Shown here piece after piece: positions 43,428 to 54,100 of a stretch of DNA of 64,000 nucleotides; position 1 is the first letter of the stretch, and each line of letters opens with the position of its first letter. The stretch lies in contig CAYJLC010000004.1 of assembly GCA_964370735.1 (NCBI GenBank), positions 1 through 64,000 of the forward strand. Reading direction: 5' to 3'. Made by a program: the position numbers and the translations under genes. The notes below the pieces were generated by a model. It was not told the DNA's origin. It made no database searches and was given only the letters and a program-made list of their open reading frames with translations. The stretch comes from CAYJLC01 sp964370735 (lineage in GTDB: Bacteria > Bacillota > Clostridia > Oscillospirales > Butyricicoccaceae).

Positions 43428-43455
43428 AGAGTTGGTTTTCCAACTCTTTTTCTTA
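43428..43455 (+). terminator. Terminator of the AraC regulator
   Basis: AGAGTTGG and CCAACTCT form a stem with a TTTT loop and a following T run. The rest of the 427-bp gap 43423-43849 is AT-rich and holds the importer promoter. Confidence 0.85.
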
Positions 43456-43753
43456 TATAGTTTTGTTTTTAGCTTAAATATTGCCTGTGAAAGTCAAAAT
43501 GACCATAAATTTGTGAATTATGATAATAAAATCAAACGGATTTTCTCGAAAATCAATTTTTGACAACTTTTTGCTACTGTAAGTGCTGAAATAGATAAAC
43601 AATGACTATTTTAGCAACTTTTTAGACTTGTGCAAATTGCTATTTGATTACTTAAAAATTGTGCATTTTTTTATTTTTTGGTTAAAATTTGTGCGTTTTT
43701 ACTTGAAAAATCTCTAAAAACACAATTTTTAACCACGAAATAAATATTGAATC

Positions 43754-43782
43754 TTGAAAATACTATACATCTGACCTATAAT
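43754..43782 (+). promoter_or_regulatory. Sigma-A promoter of the ABC importer operon
   Basis: TTGAAA (43754-43759) and TATAAT (43777-43782) with 17 bases between. Two ATTACACAAA direct repeats follow, one after the -10 and one at the ribosome site. Confidence 0.82.
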
Positions 43783-43849
43783 GAAATTACACAAAAACAC
43801 TGAAATAATACGGCGATTTTTGTTGTAATTACACAAAGGAGGAGTTTAG

Positions 43850-44848
43850 GTGGTAGATTCAAAAATATCCAAAAACAAACAAGTCAAAGCAAGTTTTAAA
43901 AGTTCATCTACAAAAAAACAAGATAAAGAACTTTTAAGAAAGAATAATTTAAAAAAGTTTAAGCAGTCAATTCCGTTATATGTGATAATGCTTATTCCAT
44001 TAATTTTCTTTATTATTTTCAAATATGTACCTATGTATGGTCTACAAATTGCATTTAGAGATTATACAACAACAGGGGGAATTTGGGGTAGTGAATGGGT
44101 TGGAATGGATAATATAATGCGTTTCGTAAATTCATATAATTTCGAACAGATTATGTTTAATACAATTTCAATCAGTGTATATCAGCTTTTGGTATCTTTT
44201 CCTTTGACAATCTGTTTTGCACTAGTTTTAAACTCAGCGCGAACAGGAAAATTCAAAAAAGCAGTACAAATGATAACTTATGCACCTCACTTTATATCAG
44301 TTGTTGTAATGTGTGGTTTGATTTTGCAAGTTTTACAACCAAGAACTGGTGTTGTAAACATAATGCTTTCAGGCTTAGGCTTTGAAGAAATAAATTTCAT
44401 GGGCGAAGCTTCTATGTTTTCTTCGATTTATGTATGGTCTGGAATTTGGCAGAATGTAGGCTGGGGCACAATAATTTACCTTTCAGCACTTTCAAGCATC
44501 GATTCTGAACTATATGAGGCTGCTGAAATAGATGGTGCGTCGAAATTCCAAATTGTACGCCATATTGATATTATGGGTATTTTACCAATGATTATCACTA
44601 TGCTAATTATGGATGTTGGACGTATTTTACAAGTAGGTTTCCAAAAGGTTTTATTACTTCAAAATGGACTGAATATATCATCTTCCGAAGTTATTCAAAC
44701 TTATGCCTATAAAATCGGTTTAGCATCAGATATTCCTGATTTTTCATATTCGGCAGCAATCGGACTTTTCACAAGCTTAATTAACTTTACACTTCTTATA
44801 ATTGTAAATAGAATTGCCAGAAAATGTTCGGACAATAGTTTATGGTAA
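43850..44848 (+). CDS. Carbohydrate ABC transporter permease, LplB type
   Basis: This 332-residue CUT1 permease starts at a GTG behind AAAGGAGG. It has a positively charged N-terminus of about 45 residues and six hydrophobic segments, and the EAA loop EAAEIDGASKFQIVRHIDIMG that docks an ATPase. With the next gene it forms the membrane channel for oligosaccharide uptake. No ATP-binding subunit is encoded nearby, so a shared MsmX-like ATPase elsewhere would energise it. Confidence 0.88.
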   Translation: MVDSKISKNKQVKASFKSSSTKKQDKELLRKNNLKKFKQSIPLYVIMLIPLIFFIIFKYVPMYGLQIAFRDYTTTGGIWGSEWVGMDNIMRFVNSYNFEQIMFNTISISVYQLLVSFPLTICFALVLNSARTGKFKKAVQMITYAPHFISVVVMCGLILQVLQPRTGVVNIMLSGLGFEEINFMGEASMFSSIYVWSGIWQNVGWGTIIYLSALSSIDSELYEAAEIDGASKFQIVRHIDIMGILPMIITMLIMDVGRILQVGFQKVLLLQNGLNISSSEVIQTYAYKIGLASDIPDFSYSAAIGLFTSLINFTLLIIVNRIARKCSDNSLW

Positions 44849-44859
44849 GGTGGTAGAAT

Positions 44860-45771
44860 ATGAATAGTTTTAATTTAGTTTTCAAAAAAGGTGTTAGCAC
44901 ATCTGATAGAGTTTTCGTTTTCTTAGTTTATGCAATAATCGCTTTCGCAGGACTTGTCGCACTTTATCCACTGATTTATGTTGTAAGTGCCTCATTTAGC
45001 TCGGCTGATGCACTAATTAACGGAGAAGTTGTGCTGTTTCCTGTCGATTTTTCGCTCGAAGCATATAAAATGGTATTTGAGTATAATGATGTATGGACTG
45101 GTTATGCAAATACGATTTTTATAACGTTGATAGGTACAACTCTAAACGTGATTTTAACGCTTATGCTTGCATATCCACTCTCTAGAAAATCACTTTTCGG
45201 AAGAAAACAACTTACGTTCCTTTTAACATTTACAATGATGTTTTCGGCGGGTTTAATCCCTACATATTTACTTATGGACGATTTAGGGCTTGTAGGTTCA
45301 AGATTTGCGATTATTCTTTTAGGGTTACTTCCTGTTAGAAACGTAATATTAGCAAGAACTTTCTATAAAGAAACAATAGGCGATGAACTTATTGAGGCTG
45401 CAAAAATCGATGGTGCTAATGAATATGTAATACTTCTTCAAATTGTAGCCCCACTTTCAAAAGCAATTTTAGCAGTTATCGCGTTGTTTACTTTCGTTGA
45501 TTTCTGGAATGAATTTTTCAACTCGATGATTTATCTTAGAGATTTAGAATATTATCCACTGCAACTTATTTTAAGAGAAATTCTTATGATGGCAAATATC
45601 GACCCTACTGTTATGCCACTTGACCCTGAAACACAAAATGCACTTGAGGGAATGAGTGAGCTTCTAAAATACGCAGTTATCGTAGTATCAAGCGTGCCTG
45701 TTATGTGTATCTTCCCACTTGTGCAAAAGCATTTTGTGCGTGGAGTTATGTCAGGTGCTGTTAAAGGTTAA
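44860..45771 (+). CDS. Carbohydrate ABC transporter permease, YtcP type
   Basis: This 303-residue second CUT1 permease has six hydrophobic segments and the EAA loop EAAKIDGANEYVILLQIVAP. AAGGTGG precedes the ATG, and the gene begins 12 bases after the first permease gene. The LplB/YtcP pair with a large lipoprotein is typical of systems for complex glycan oligosaccharides. Confidence 0.9.
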   Translation: MNSFNLVFKKGVSTSDRVFVFLVYAIIAFAGLVALYPLIYVVSASFSSADALINGEVVLFPVDFSLEAYKMVFEYNDVWTGYANTIFITLIGTTLNVILTLMLAYPLSRKSLFGRKQLTFLLTFTMMFSAGLIPTYLLMDDLGLVGSRFAIILLGLLPVRNVILARTFYKETIGDELIEAAKIDGANEYVILLQIVAPLSKAILAVIALFTFVDFWNEFFNSMIYLRDLEYYPLQLILREILMMANIDPTVMPLDPETQNALEGMSELLKYAVIVVSSVPVMCIFPLVQKHFVRGVMSGAVKG

Positions 45772-45794
45772 ACATTATTATTAAGGAGAATATT

Positions 45795-47483
45795 ATGAAA
45801 AAATTAACATCAATTATTTTAAGTGCGACTATGCTTTTAAGTCTAGTTGCTTGCACACCACAAAATGAGATTGACAATGAAATACCAGAAATTACTGAAC
45901 CAGTAACACAAGAAACAGGTGACCCTAATGTTAATCCTGCTGGTGAGTTTCCTATTGTAAAAGAACCTATTACGCTTAAAGTTTTAGCTTCTCAAATGGC
46001 AAATGTTGAAGATTTAAAGACAAATGACTTTACAAAGCGTCTTGAAGAACTTACAAACATTAAACTAGAATGGGAAATCGTTCCTGCAACTTCTGCTCAA
46101 GAGAGATTAAATGTTCTTCTTGCAACAGGTGGTGATTTACCGGATATTTTACTAGGATTTGACATTAAAATGCCACAACAAATTGCATTTGGCGAAGAGC
46201 AACAAATGTTTGTTGATATGTCACCATATTTAGATACTTATGCACCGAATATCAAAGAAGTATACGAAGATGTTCCGCTATTAGAAGATATGTCTAGAAC
46301 ACCAAACGGTGGGCTTTATGCAATTTCTGGTGTTGAAGAAACGTATCATGTTAAGTTCCAACAAAAAGCATGGATTCAAAATTCGTATCTTGAAGCATTA
46401 GACACAGAACTTCCTACAAATACAGACGAATTTAAAGATTTACTTATCGCAATTCGTGATGAAGACCCAAATGGCAATGGTGAACAAGACGAAATTCCAT
46501 ATATCGGGGCAACAACAGGCTGGAGTTTACCAATCGTTCCGTTTACAATGTCAGCTTTTATCGACTATTATAACATAGACGGTGTACCAACCGATATCGC
46601 ATTTACAGTAGAAGATGGAAATATTGAAATTGCTGCTGATAAAGACGGTTTCAAAGAAGGATTAATGTACTTAAATGACCTTGTAAACGAAGGTTTGCTT
46701 GATCCACTTTCATTCACACAAGATCAAAAACAGCTAAAAACTCTTACAGGTAACGAAAACGATATCGTAGGTATTTTCACAGCAGGTGCTCCTGGTGGTG
46801 GCGTTAATGGTGCTGATAATCAATTAAAATGGACAGCAGTTCCTCCTCTTGAAGGCCCATCTGGCGAAAATTACACAAGATATATTCCAATGTCACTTTC
46901 TTATGGTAGATACGCAATAACTAACCAATGCGAAAACGTTGAGGCGGCTGTTCGTCTTGTAGACTATCTAATGTCACGCGAAGGAACTCTTAATTCGTCA
47001 ATCGGTGTTGAGGGTGTTGACTGGGAATGGAATACTGACGAGAACGTTAAAGGCCTAAATGGTGATACAGCAGTTTATATTAGACATACTCCTTATGGCG
47101 TTCAACAAAATGTGAACTGGGACAAAATGGCTCCTCTAAATTTAGTTGATGAATTTAGAAATGGTCAGGCAGCGCCAGAGGGTGCTTCTAACATAGAAGG
47201 TATGCTATATAAAGAATCAGAAGAGAAATATGCTCCAGTGAATACTGAAAAATATATTTTACCAGTAGCAATTCCAGATGAAGACCAAAACGACTTCACA
47301 GACATTTCAACTTCACTTGAAACGTATTTAAAACAAAGTGTGGCTGAGTTTGTAGTTGGTGTTCGTTCATTCGACGATTGGGACACACACGTTGCGACAA
47401 TTGAATCTATGGGCGCTGAGCGTTTTGAAGAAATCATCAATAATGCTTATGCAAATCAATACGGAACTTTAGGTTTAGAATAA
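45795..47483 (+). CDS. Extracellular solute-binding lipoprotein
   Basis: This 562-residue protein has a lipoprotein signal peptide with lipobox LVAC (Cys20), an acidic linker and a large solute-binding domain. It would be anchored outside the membrane and deliver oligosaccharides to the two permeases. EF-hand-like calcium loop DPNGNGEQDEI (about 225) is common in this LplA-type family. It lies 24 bases after the second permease gene. A hairpin follows its stop, perhaps setting higher expression than the genes beyond. Confidence 0.9.
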   Translation: MKKLTSIILSATMLLSLVACTPQNEIDNEIPEITEPVTQETGDPNVNPAGEFPIVKEPITLKVLASQMANVEDLKTNDFTKRLEELTNIKLEWEIVPATSAQERLNVLLATGGDLPDILLGFDIKMPQQIAFGEEQQMFVDMSPYLDTYAPNIKEVYEDVPLLEDMSRTPNGGLYAISGVEETYHVKFQQKAWIQNSYLEALDTELPTNTDEFKDLLIAIRDEDPNGNGEQDEIPYIGATTGWSLPIVPFTMSAFIDYYNIDGVPTDIAFTVEDGNIEIAADKDGFKEGLMYLNDLVNEGLLDPLSFTQDQKQLKTLTGNENDIVGIFTAGAPGGGVNGADNQLKWTAVPPLEGPSGENYTRYIPMSLSYGRYAITNQCENVEAAVRLVDYLMSREGTLNSSIGVEGVDWEWNTDENVKGLNGDTAVYIRHTPYGVQQNVNWDKMAPLNLVDEFRNGQAAPEGASNIEGMLYKESEEKYAPVNTEKYILPVAIPDEDQNDFTDISTSLETYLKQSVAEFVVGVRSFDDWDTHVATIESMGAERFEEIINNAYANQYGTLGLE

Positions 47484-47490
47484 TTTAGAT

Positions 47491-47525
47491 AGGGGCGAGG
47501 GTTTGACCCTTTCCCCTTATTTTTA
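47491..47525 (+). terminator. Intercistronic hairpin, probable partial terminator
   Basis: AGGGGCGAGGGT and ACCCTTTCCCCT pair around TTG and are followed by a TATTTTT tract. It lies between the binding protein and the GH141-like gene, with no new promoter visible. Confidence 0.7.
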
Positions 47526-47538
47526 TAAAGGAGAAAGT

Positions 47539-49701
47539 ATGAATATTTATGTTTCACCAAATGGTGATGATGGAAATAATGGTAGCAGATTATCACCGAT
47601 TAAGACGATAGAAGAGGCAAAAAATCGTGTTCGTCAGCTTGAAACAGGAGATATCACCGTTTTGCTTCGTGGTGGCAGATACCAAATTAACGAAACTATT
47701 TATTTTGGTATAGAAGACGGCGGAAACGAAAATAAAACAGTAACTTACAAGGCATTTGTCGATGAAGTTCCATATTTCACATCGGAAATCGATGTTATTG
47801 GTTGGGAAAAAGCAGATTTAGAAGAATTCCCTGAAATTTCAAAAGGAAAAATCTACAAAGCACCATTTCCAAATGGTATCACCGAAGTTAAGACAATGTT
47901 TTCAGGAAATACGCGACTAACAAGGGCGCACAGCGAAATGGTAAATCCTGAAAAAATCCACGAGTACACAAGAATGGACAGCCTAAATGTTGCACTTGAA
48001 AGCGAGCGTCCACTACTTAGACGAGTTGATTTTAAGGCTGGATTTATCAAAAAACGTCCGAATATGAGTGATATTGAACTTCGTTTTATGCCTGTTCCAT
48101 GGACGATGAATTTACTTCCTTTGGCTTTAGTTGACGAAGAAAACAGTGTCGCAACTCTAGCAGTAGAGGCAACAACACCGCTTTCAGGAAAACCAGACGG
48201 TATGCGCGTAGAAAACGACCCGATGTATATGACAAAAGAAGGATTTTTCTGCACAAATTCTCAGAAAAGAGAGATTTATTACTTTGGTGAACCTAAAAAT
48301 ATAAAAACTCCATCGGTTTTATGCTTTTTTGCAATAGAAGGCGATACAGATTATGAAAAACCTGTTGATACACCTGTAAAAAATCTGCATTTCGAGGGAT
48401 TAGAGTTCGCGTTCAGTTCAAGATACACGACAAAAGACGGCTACAAAGGCACAGGAATTCAGCACGACTGGGAGATGTTTGACACCAGAAATTCTGTAAT
48501 TCGTTTTAGAGGCGCCGAAGACTGCTCGCTTACAAATTGTCACATTCATAGCACATCAAACACTGCAATAAGACTCGATTTACATTGCAAAAACATATTA
48601 ATTAAGAACAATTTAATCGATGACATTGGAAATATGGGCATCCTTTTATGTGGTTATGGACCTGGCACAAAAGACGTTAACAAAAACAATATTATAACAA
48701 ATAATATAATAACTAGGTGTGGCGAAGAAATTTGGCATGGTCATGCGATTTTCTTGTGGCAAAGTGGTGAAAATTTAGTATCACACAATAAAATTCATCA
48801 CTCAGCACGAAAAGGAATCGGACTTTGTGGCGTGAGAATTACAATTCTAAAACGTCCAGACCATAAATTTGATGAGGCATCTAAAACTATTCGTTGGAAT
48901 GAAATCGAAATCACTGATGAGAATGACGATTTTGCAAACTATACGAAGTATTTACATTGTAGAAATAATATTATAGAGAAAAACAATGTTTATAAAGTTA
49001 TCGAAAAAATAGGTGATGGTTCGGCTATAAATGTTTCAGGTGCTGGCACAGGAAACAACATTCGAGAGAATTATATTCACCATATTTCTACATATTTTTC
49101 GAGTAGCGTGCTTAGAACTGATGATTGGCAAAGTGATACAATTTTTGAACGAAATGTTATTTATAAATCGAATATTTCAGGTATTACACGCAAAAATTAC
49201 ACTCATATTATTAATAATTTCATCATTGATGTTAGTGCTAAAAATGGATATATTCGATTTGCATCTTATCCAAACGAGAAGGCAAATTACGGCTCTAAAA
49301 TAAAAAACAACATTTACTTTGACACCGAAGATGAAATGAAAGTTTTCGGAAAAGGATATCTTGTGTCAGAGGGTGCGACTTTACCAGAAAATTGCGAAAT
49401 TAGTAATAATATTATGTTTTGCAAGGAAAACAACGGCTGTTTGAACGAGCATTTTTCTGAAGTAAGTGAAGTCGGTAGCAAAATTTGCGACCCACTTTTC
49501 AAAGATATAGAAAATGAAGATTTTACTTTTTGCGAAAATTCACCAGCAATTTCTATGGGTATTTCCGAAATCGACGTAAAAAACACTGGAATTACGTCTG
49601 AATTTCCGAAAAGACTTCTCGATTTAGAATATGAAGGCTCGCTTGATGATGAATATGACAGAGGAAAAAATCCAAATAAAACACAATACAACTGGTGGTA
49701 A
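47539..49701 (+). CDS. Right-handed parallel beta-helix protein, GH141-like
   Basis: The protein has 720 residues from the ATG at 47539, which AAGGAGAAAG serves; a longer frame lacks a ribosome site. It starts MNIYVSPNGDDGNNG without a signal peptide, so it is cytoplasmic. The N-terminal ~300 residues contain mixed strands; from about 300 to 600 repeated N- and I-rich coils (NNIITNNIITRCGEEIW-like) form a beta-helix. This layout resembles glycoside hydrolase family 141, whose known members include alpha-L-fucosidase and xylanase. It probably trims imported oligosaccharides; the bond cleaved is unknown. Confidence 0.72.
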   Translation: MNIYVSPNGDDGNNGSRLSPIKTIEEAKNRVRQLETGDITVLLRGGRYQINETIYFGIEDGGNENKTVTYKAFVDEVPYFTSEIDVIGWEKADLEEFPEISKGKIYKAPFPNGITEVKTMFSGNTRLTRAHSEMVNPEKIHEYTRMDSLNVALESERPLLRRVDFKAGFIKKRPNMSDIELRFMPVPWTMNLLPLALVDEENSVATLAVEATTPLSGKPDGMRVENDPMYMTKEGFFCTNSQKREIYYFGEPKNIKTPSVLCFFAIEGDTDYEKPVDTPVKNLHFEGLEFAFSSRYTTKDGYKGTGIQHDWEMFDTRNSVIRFRGAEDCSLTNCHIHSTSNTAIRLDLHCKNILIKNNLIDDIGNMGILLCGYGPGTKDVNKNNIITNNIITRCGEEIWHGHAIFLWQSGENLVSHNKIHHSARKGIGLCGVRITILKRPDHKFDEASKTIRWNEIEITDENDDFANYTKYLHCRNNIIEKNNVYKVIEKIGDGSAINVSGAGTGNNIRENYIHHISTYFSSSVLRTDDWQSDTIFERNVIYKSNISGITRKNYTHIINNFIIDVSAKNGYIRFASYPNEKANYGSKIKNNIYFDTEDEMKVFGKGYLVSEGATLPENCEISNNIMFCKENNGCLNEHFSEVSEVGSKICDPLFKDIENEDFTFCENSPAISMGISEIDVKNTGITSEFPKRLLDLEYEGSLDDEYDRGKNPNKTQYNWW

Positions 49702-49710
49702 GGAGAGTTT

Positions 49711-51093
49711 ATGAAAAAACCTAATATAGTATTTTTACTTACAGATGACCAACGATTTGACACAATTAATGCACTGGGAAATCCTGATATTATCACGCCA
49801 AATATGGATTTTTTAGTTGAAAACGGCACAAGTTTTACAAATGCACATATTCCAGGTGGAACTTCTGGTGCAATTTGTATGCCTAGTCGTGCGATGATTA
49901 ACACAGGGCGTACGCTATTTAATCTCGAGGGTGAAGGACAAAATATCCCAAAAGAACATAAAACTATCGGAGAAATACTTAAAGAAAACGGATATTACAC
50001 ATTCGGCACAGGAAAATGGCACAATGGACCTCCATCGTTTACAAGAAGTTTTGATTTTGGCGATAATATTTTCTTCGGTGGAATGTGGGATCACTGGAAT
50101 GTACCGACAAATTATTATGACCCAACAGGCGAATATGACAACGTGATAAATTTCGTGGCAAATTCTGCTGGAAGTAATAAAGTCACAAAAGTTCACTGCG
50201 ATAAATTCAATGCAGGCGTACATTCTAGCGAACTTTTGACGCAAACTACGGTTGACTTTATCGAAAGAAGACGTGACGACAAGCCGTTTTTTGTGTATAC
50301 TGCATACCTTGCACCACACGACCCACGCACAATGCCAGAAGAATACAAAAATATGTATAATATCGACGACATAAAGCTACCACCGAATTTTACCCACGAC
50401 CCATTTGACTTTGGTGTTCGCAATATTCGCGACGAAGTTCTCGCATCTTATCCACGAGATGAGAGAACTATTAAAGAGCAAATAGCTGAATATTACGGTA
50501 TGATTACCCATCTTGACCACGAAATTGGCAAGGTTATCGATGCTGTACGTCGCAAAGGTGAACTTGATAATACAATTTTCATTTTGGCAGGTGACAATGG
50601 CCTTGCAATGGGTTGCCATGGACTTATGGGCAAACAAAATCATTACGAGCATAGTATCAGAATTCCACTTGTGATGTGTGGTGCTAATCTTCCGAAAAAC
50701 AAAAAAATTGATAATTTCGTTTATTTAATGGATATTTTTCCTACGATTTGTGATATTTTAGATGTAGAAATCCCAAGTTCTGTTGAAGGAAAGTCTTTTT
50801 ATAAGATGTTTTCTGATGATGCATACAAAACTCGTGAAAACTTGTATTTTGTGTATAATGACTTAATTCGTTCAGTTAAAAATGAACGCTATAAACTTAT
50901 CGAATATCGTAATTTTATCACAAAAACAGAACTTTTCGACCATCAAAATGACTCTTGTGAAATGAATGATTTATCGAAAAACCCAGAGTATTCTGATGCG
51001 AAAAACGAGCTTTCAGAGCTTTTGCAAAAATATAAAACCGAGTGGAACGATGAAAATCATCATTTGGGCAAAAAGTATTGGAATGCTTTTTAA
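49711..51093 (+). CDS. Sulfatase, formylglycine type
   Basis: This 460-residue enzyme begins PNIVFLLTDDQRFDT, the metal-binding start of the alkaline-phosphatase superfamily. It carries the sulfatase signature C56-M-P-S-R, where the cysteine must be converted to formylglycine by an anaerobic maturase. No such maturase is encoded in the window. FGTGKWHNG and ILAGDNGLAMGCHG supply further active-site residues. There is no signal peptide, so it desulfates glycans inside the cell. It starts nine bases after the GH141-like gene. Its sugar and position specificity cannot be read from sequence. Confidence 0.9.
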   Translation: MKKPNIVFLLTDDQRFDTINALGNPDIITPNMDFLVENGTSFTNAHIPGGTSGAICMPSRAMINTGRTLFNLEGEGQNIPKEHKTIGEILKENGYYTFGTGKWHNGPPSFTRSFDFGDNIFFGGMWDHWNVPTNYYDPTGEYDNVINFVANSAGSNKVTKVHCDKFNAGVHSSELLTQTTVDFIERRRDDKPFFVYTAYLAPHDPRTMPEEYKNMYNIDDIKLPPNFTHDPFDFGVRNIRDEVLASYPRDERTIKEQIAEYYGMITHLDHEIGKVIDAVRRKGELDNTIFILAGDNGLAMGCHGLMGKQNHYEHSIRIPLVMCGANLPKNKKIDNFVYLMDIFPTICDILDVEIPSSVEGKSFYKMFSDDAYKTRENLYFVYNDLIRSVKNERYKLIEYRNFITKTELFDHQNDSCEMNDLSKNPEYSDAKNELSELLQKYKTEWNDENHHLGKKYWNAF

Positions 51094-51110
51094 AATAAAA
51101 CTATTAAAAG

Positions 51111-51131
51111 AGCTGTTTTTACAGCTTTTTT
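51111..51131 (+). terminator. Hairpin between the sulfatase and surface-protein genes
   Basis: AGCTGT and ACAGCT pair around TTTT and run into six T. No promoter is seen between it and the next gene, so it probably terminates only part of the transcripts. Confidence 0.7.
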
Positions 51132-51148
51132 AAATAAAGGAGAGAAAA

Positions 51149-54100
51149 ATGTTTAAAAAAATAACAAGTTTAATTCTTGCTACTTCTGTAATATTATCGC
51201 TTTCACCAAATATTTTTGCGACAAATACTGATGATTTAAGCGATATTTTTGTATCAAAAAACGGAAGTGATAGTGCAAATGGCTCGATTGAAACTCCATT
51301 TGCAACACTCGAAAAAGCACTTAACACTGCAAAAAACACAGGACAAGATGTTTATATAAGAGGTGGCACTTATTACGAAAATATTCAAATTTCCGACGTT
51401 CATAACATTGAAATTTCAAATTATAACGGAGAAAAAGTAACTTTTAACGGCACAACTGCAATTGAAAATAACTGGATAGCCACAACAAACGAAGAAGTTC
51501 CATCTTTTGTGCGTGAAAATGTTTATGAAACGACAGTTAATGAAGATATTTGGCAACTTTTTAAAGAAGATGAAACATTAGTTACTGCGAGATTTCCAAA
51601 CGGTAGCTTTGATTATGAAGATGGAATTGGCTATATTTTCAACTTAAAAGAAACAACAAGGCATTTAAGCCAAGCAAAAGACGAGAATGGTGAGTTTTTA
51701 TCAGAATTTGGGCATTTTTATGACGAAAATCCGTCTTCAACAGCCACAAATAACGGTGATTATGATGAAGGCAACGATGTTTCTTATGACTCTGCACGAA
51801 CGCATCTAAATGAAGTTGGAATTGATGAATTGTCTTATAGCCTTGAGGGCGCAAACGTGGTTTTACACATGGGTTCGTGGCTTTCTTGGGCAAATGTTGT
51901 TACAGAACACGAAATTTATGCTGATAATTTTAAATTTAGCAAAGATTTCTCTGGTTCTGGCACTGCAATGAATAATAATGCGATTTTATGGGGCGGTGGA
52001 GAAAATGGTACAGGTAACGCTACTTGGAACGCAAAAAATTTAAATGGCGGACAAGGGTATTACTTCTTTGAAGGCCTACAATGTATCGACCACGAAAACG
52101 AGTGGTATTATGATAAAGATACAGGAAAAGTTTATGTTTATAGCGAAAATGGTGCTCCAGCAGGCAATTATTTTGGAAAAACACAGACTTATTACTTAGA
52201 AATGAGCAATTCTTCAAATGTTACTATTAATGGGATTGACTGCTTTGCGACAACTCTTTCGGTAACAGACAGCACAAATATAACGCTTGAAAATTCGAAT
52301 TTTTTATACCCAAGTTATAATAAATTAGTGCTTGACGAGTACACAAGACCAGAAGTGACAAAATTTTGGAACTCAAATAGTACAGCCGACGCAAATAATA
52401 CGGTTAGAAATTGTAAATTTGAGTATATGGACGGCCCTGCACTTGAAATGAACGGTAAATATAATGTTATTGACAATAATTTGATGCACCACATAGACTA
52501 TACGACACTTGGTACAGGTGCTGAAGGAACTATAAATGTTGCGAGTGCTGATTTTGCAAAAATTACTCGAAATACAATCCATACTGCGGGTAATTCCGAG
52601 GGGATTCGTGCAGGAAAAAGCGCCGAAATTATGTATAACGATTTGTCAAATATGAGCTTGCTTCAACACGACGGTTCGCTTATTAACATCGGGGCTAGCG
52701 TGCAAAATGGCGTTCAAATCAGGTATAATTGGGTGCACGACGCACCAAAATCGAGCATACGTTTTGACACTGCTGGAATGGGAAATGCCGATACTGTTCA
52801 GTATGATGAAAACGGCACAATGGCGTATAATGTCACTTGGAATGTCGGTCAAATGAAAATTAAAGGCGAAAATCATTATATCGTAGGAAATACTGCTTTG
52901 ACATCAAATGCAGCGCATAAAATTGGGATTTCTGTATTATATGACCCTCCGATGGGTGGATTTAACGAAAAAACGCTCACTTTTAACAATGCAGGCATAC
53001 TTTCAGGGCATTTTGGTGTACCAACTGATATTCCTAGCGTAACACAAGGTGGAAACTTTAACGGAAGTGTTGAAAGTTTGCTTGTCGACCCTGAAAATCT
53101 AGATTTTAGACCAAAATCTGACTTGCTTATAAATAATGGTACGACAAATTTTGATGCATCAAATGAGTTTGGCGAAAATCCAATGGAATTTTTTAAATCA
53201 GGGCAAAACAGTGTTAGTATCGGCGCTTATGAATATGGCGATGAAAACTATATGATTGCTGGATTTAAGGATGAAAAAGCATCTGTTCCAATTCCGAAAG
53301 ACAACGGCACGAAAGCAGATACTGAGTTTGACTTAATGTGGCTTTCTGCCTATAATTCGACGGATAATAGAGTATATTTCGGAACAAATCCTGAAAATTT
53401 ACAGGTGAAATCTACACAAACTAACAATATTTGTAGTTTTACAGCCGAAGATGAGCTTGAACTGAATCAAACTTACTATTGGAGAGTTGATTCTTTTGTA
53501 GATGGAAAATGGATTACTGGCGATGTTTGGAGCTTTGAAACTATCCCAAATATTGCAAATGTTTCTTCTATAAGTCAGCTTGAAAATGCGCTTTTGGACA
53601 ACAGTATCGACGTAATTAATGTAACATCTGATATTACTTCAAATGTTGATATTTCTCGCACAGAAAGCGTTGAAATAAACCTAAATTCAAGCGCGATTAC
53701 AGGAAATGTTAGCATAAATTCGGACGCCTATGCTGTCACTATCAATGGCGACAGAGGCATTATCGGAGATATTTCGATAAATTCGCCTAAATCGACTGTT
53801 AACATAAACACACCGGTTACAGGCGATGTAAATATTGCAAATGTGTTTAGTTTCTTTAATTCTTCGACTGCAAATGCTGTAAATGTTAACGGAAAAGGGA
53901 ATATTCAAAGTGAAAATCCGATTTTCATTAACACGACAGAGCGTATCGATTTAGTCGGTGATATTGGCGATGTGATATTTGGTGAATTCAGCGGAGTTTA
54001 TCCATTTACTAAGGCTATTGTATATCAAATTGACACGATTACTGGCTTAGATGAGCAAATTACCGACAAATATAATGGAATTCAATTAGAAATTCTTCCG

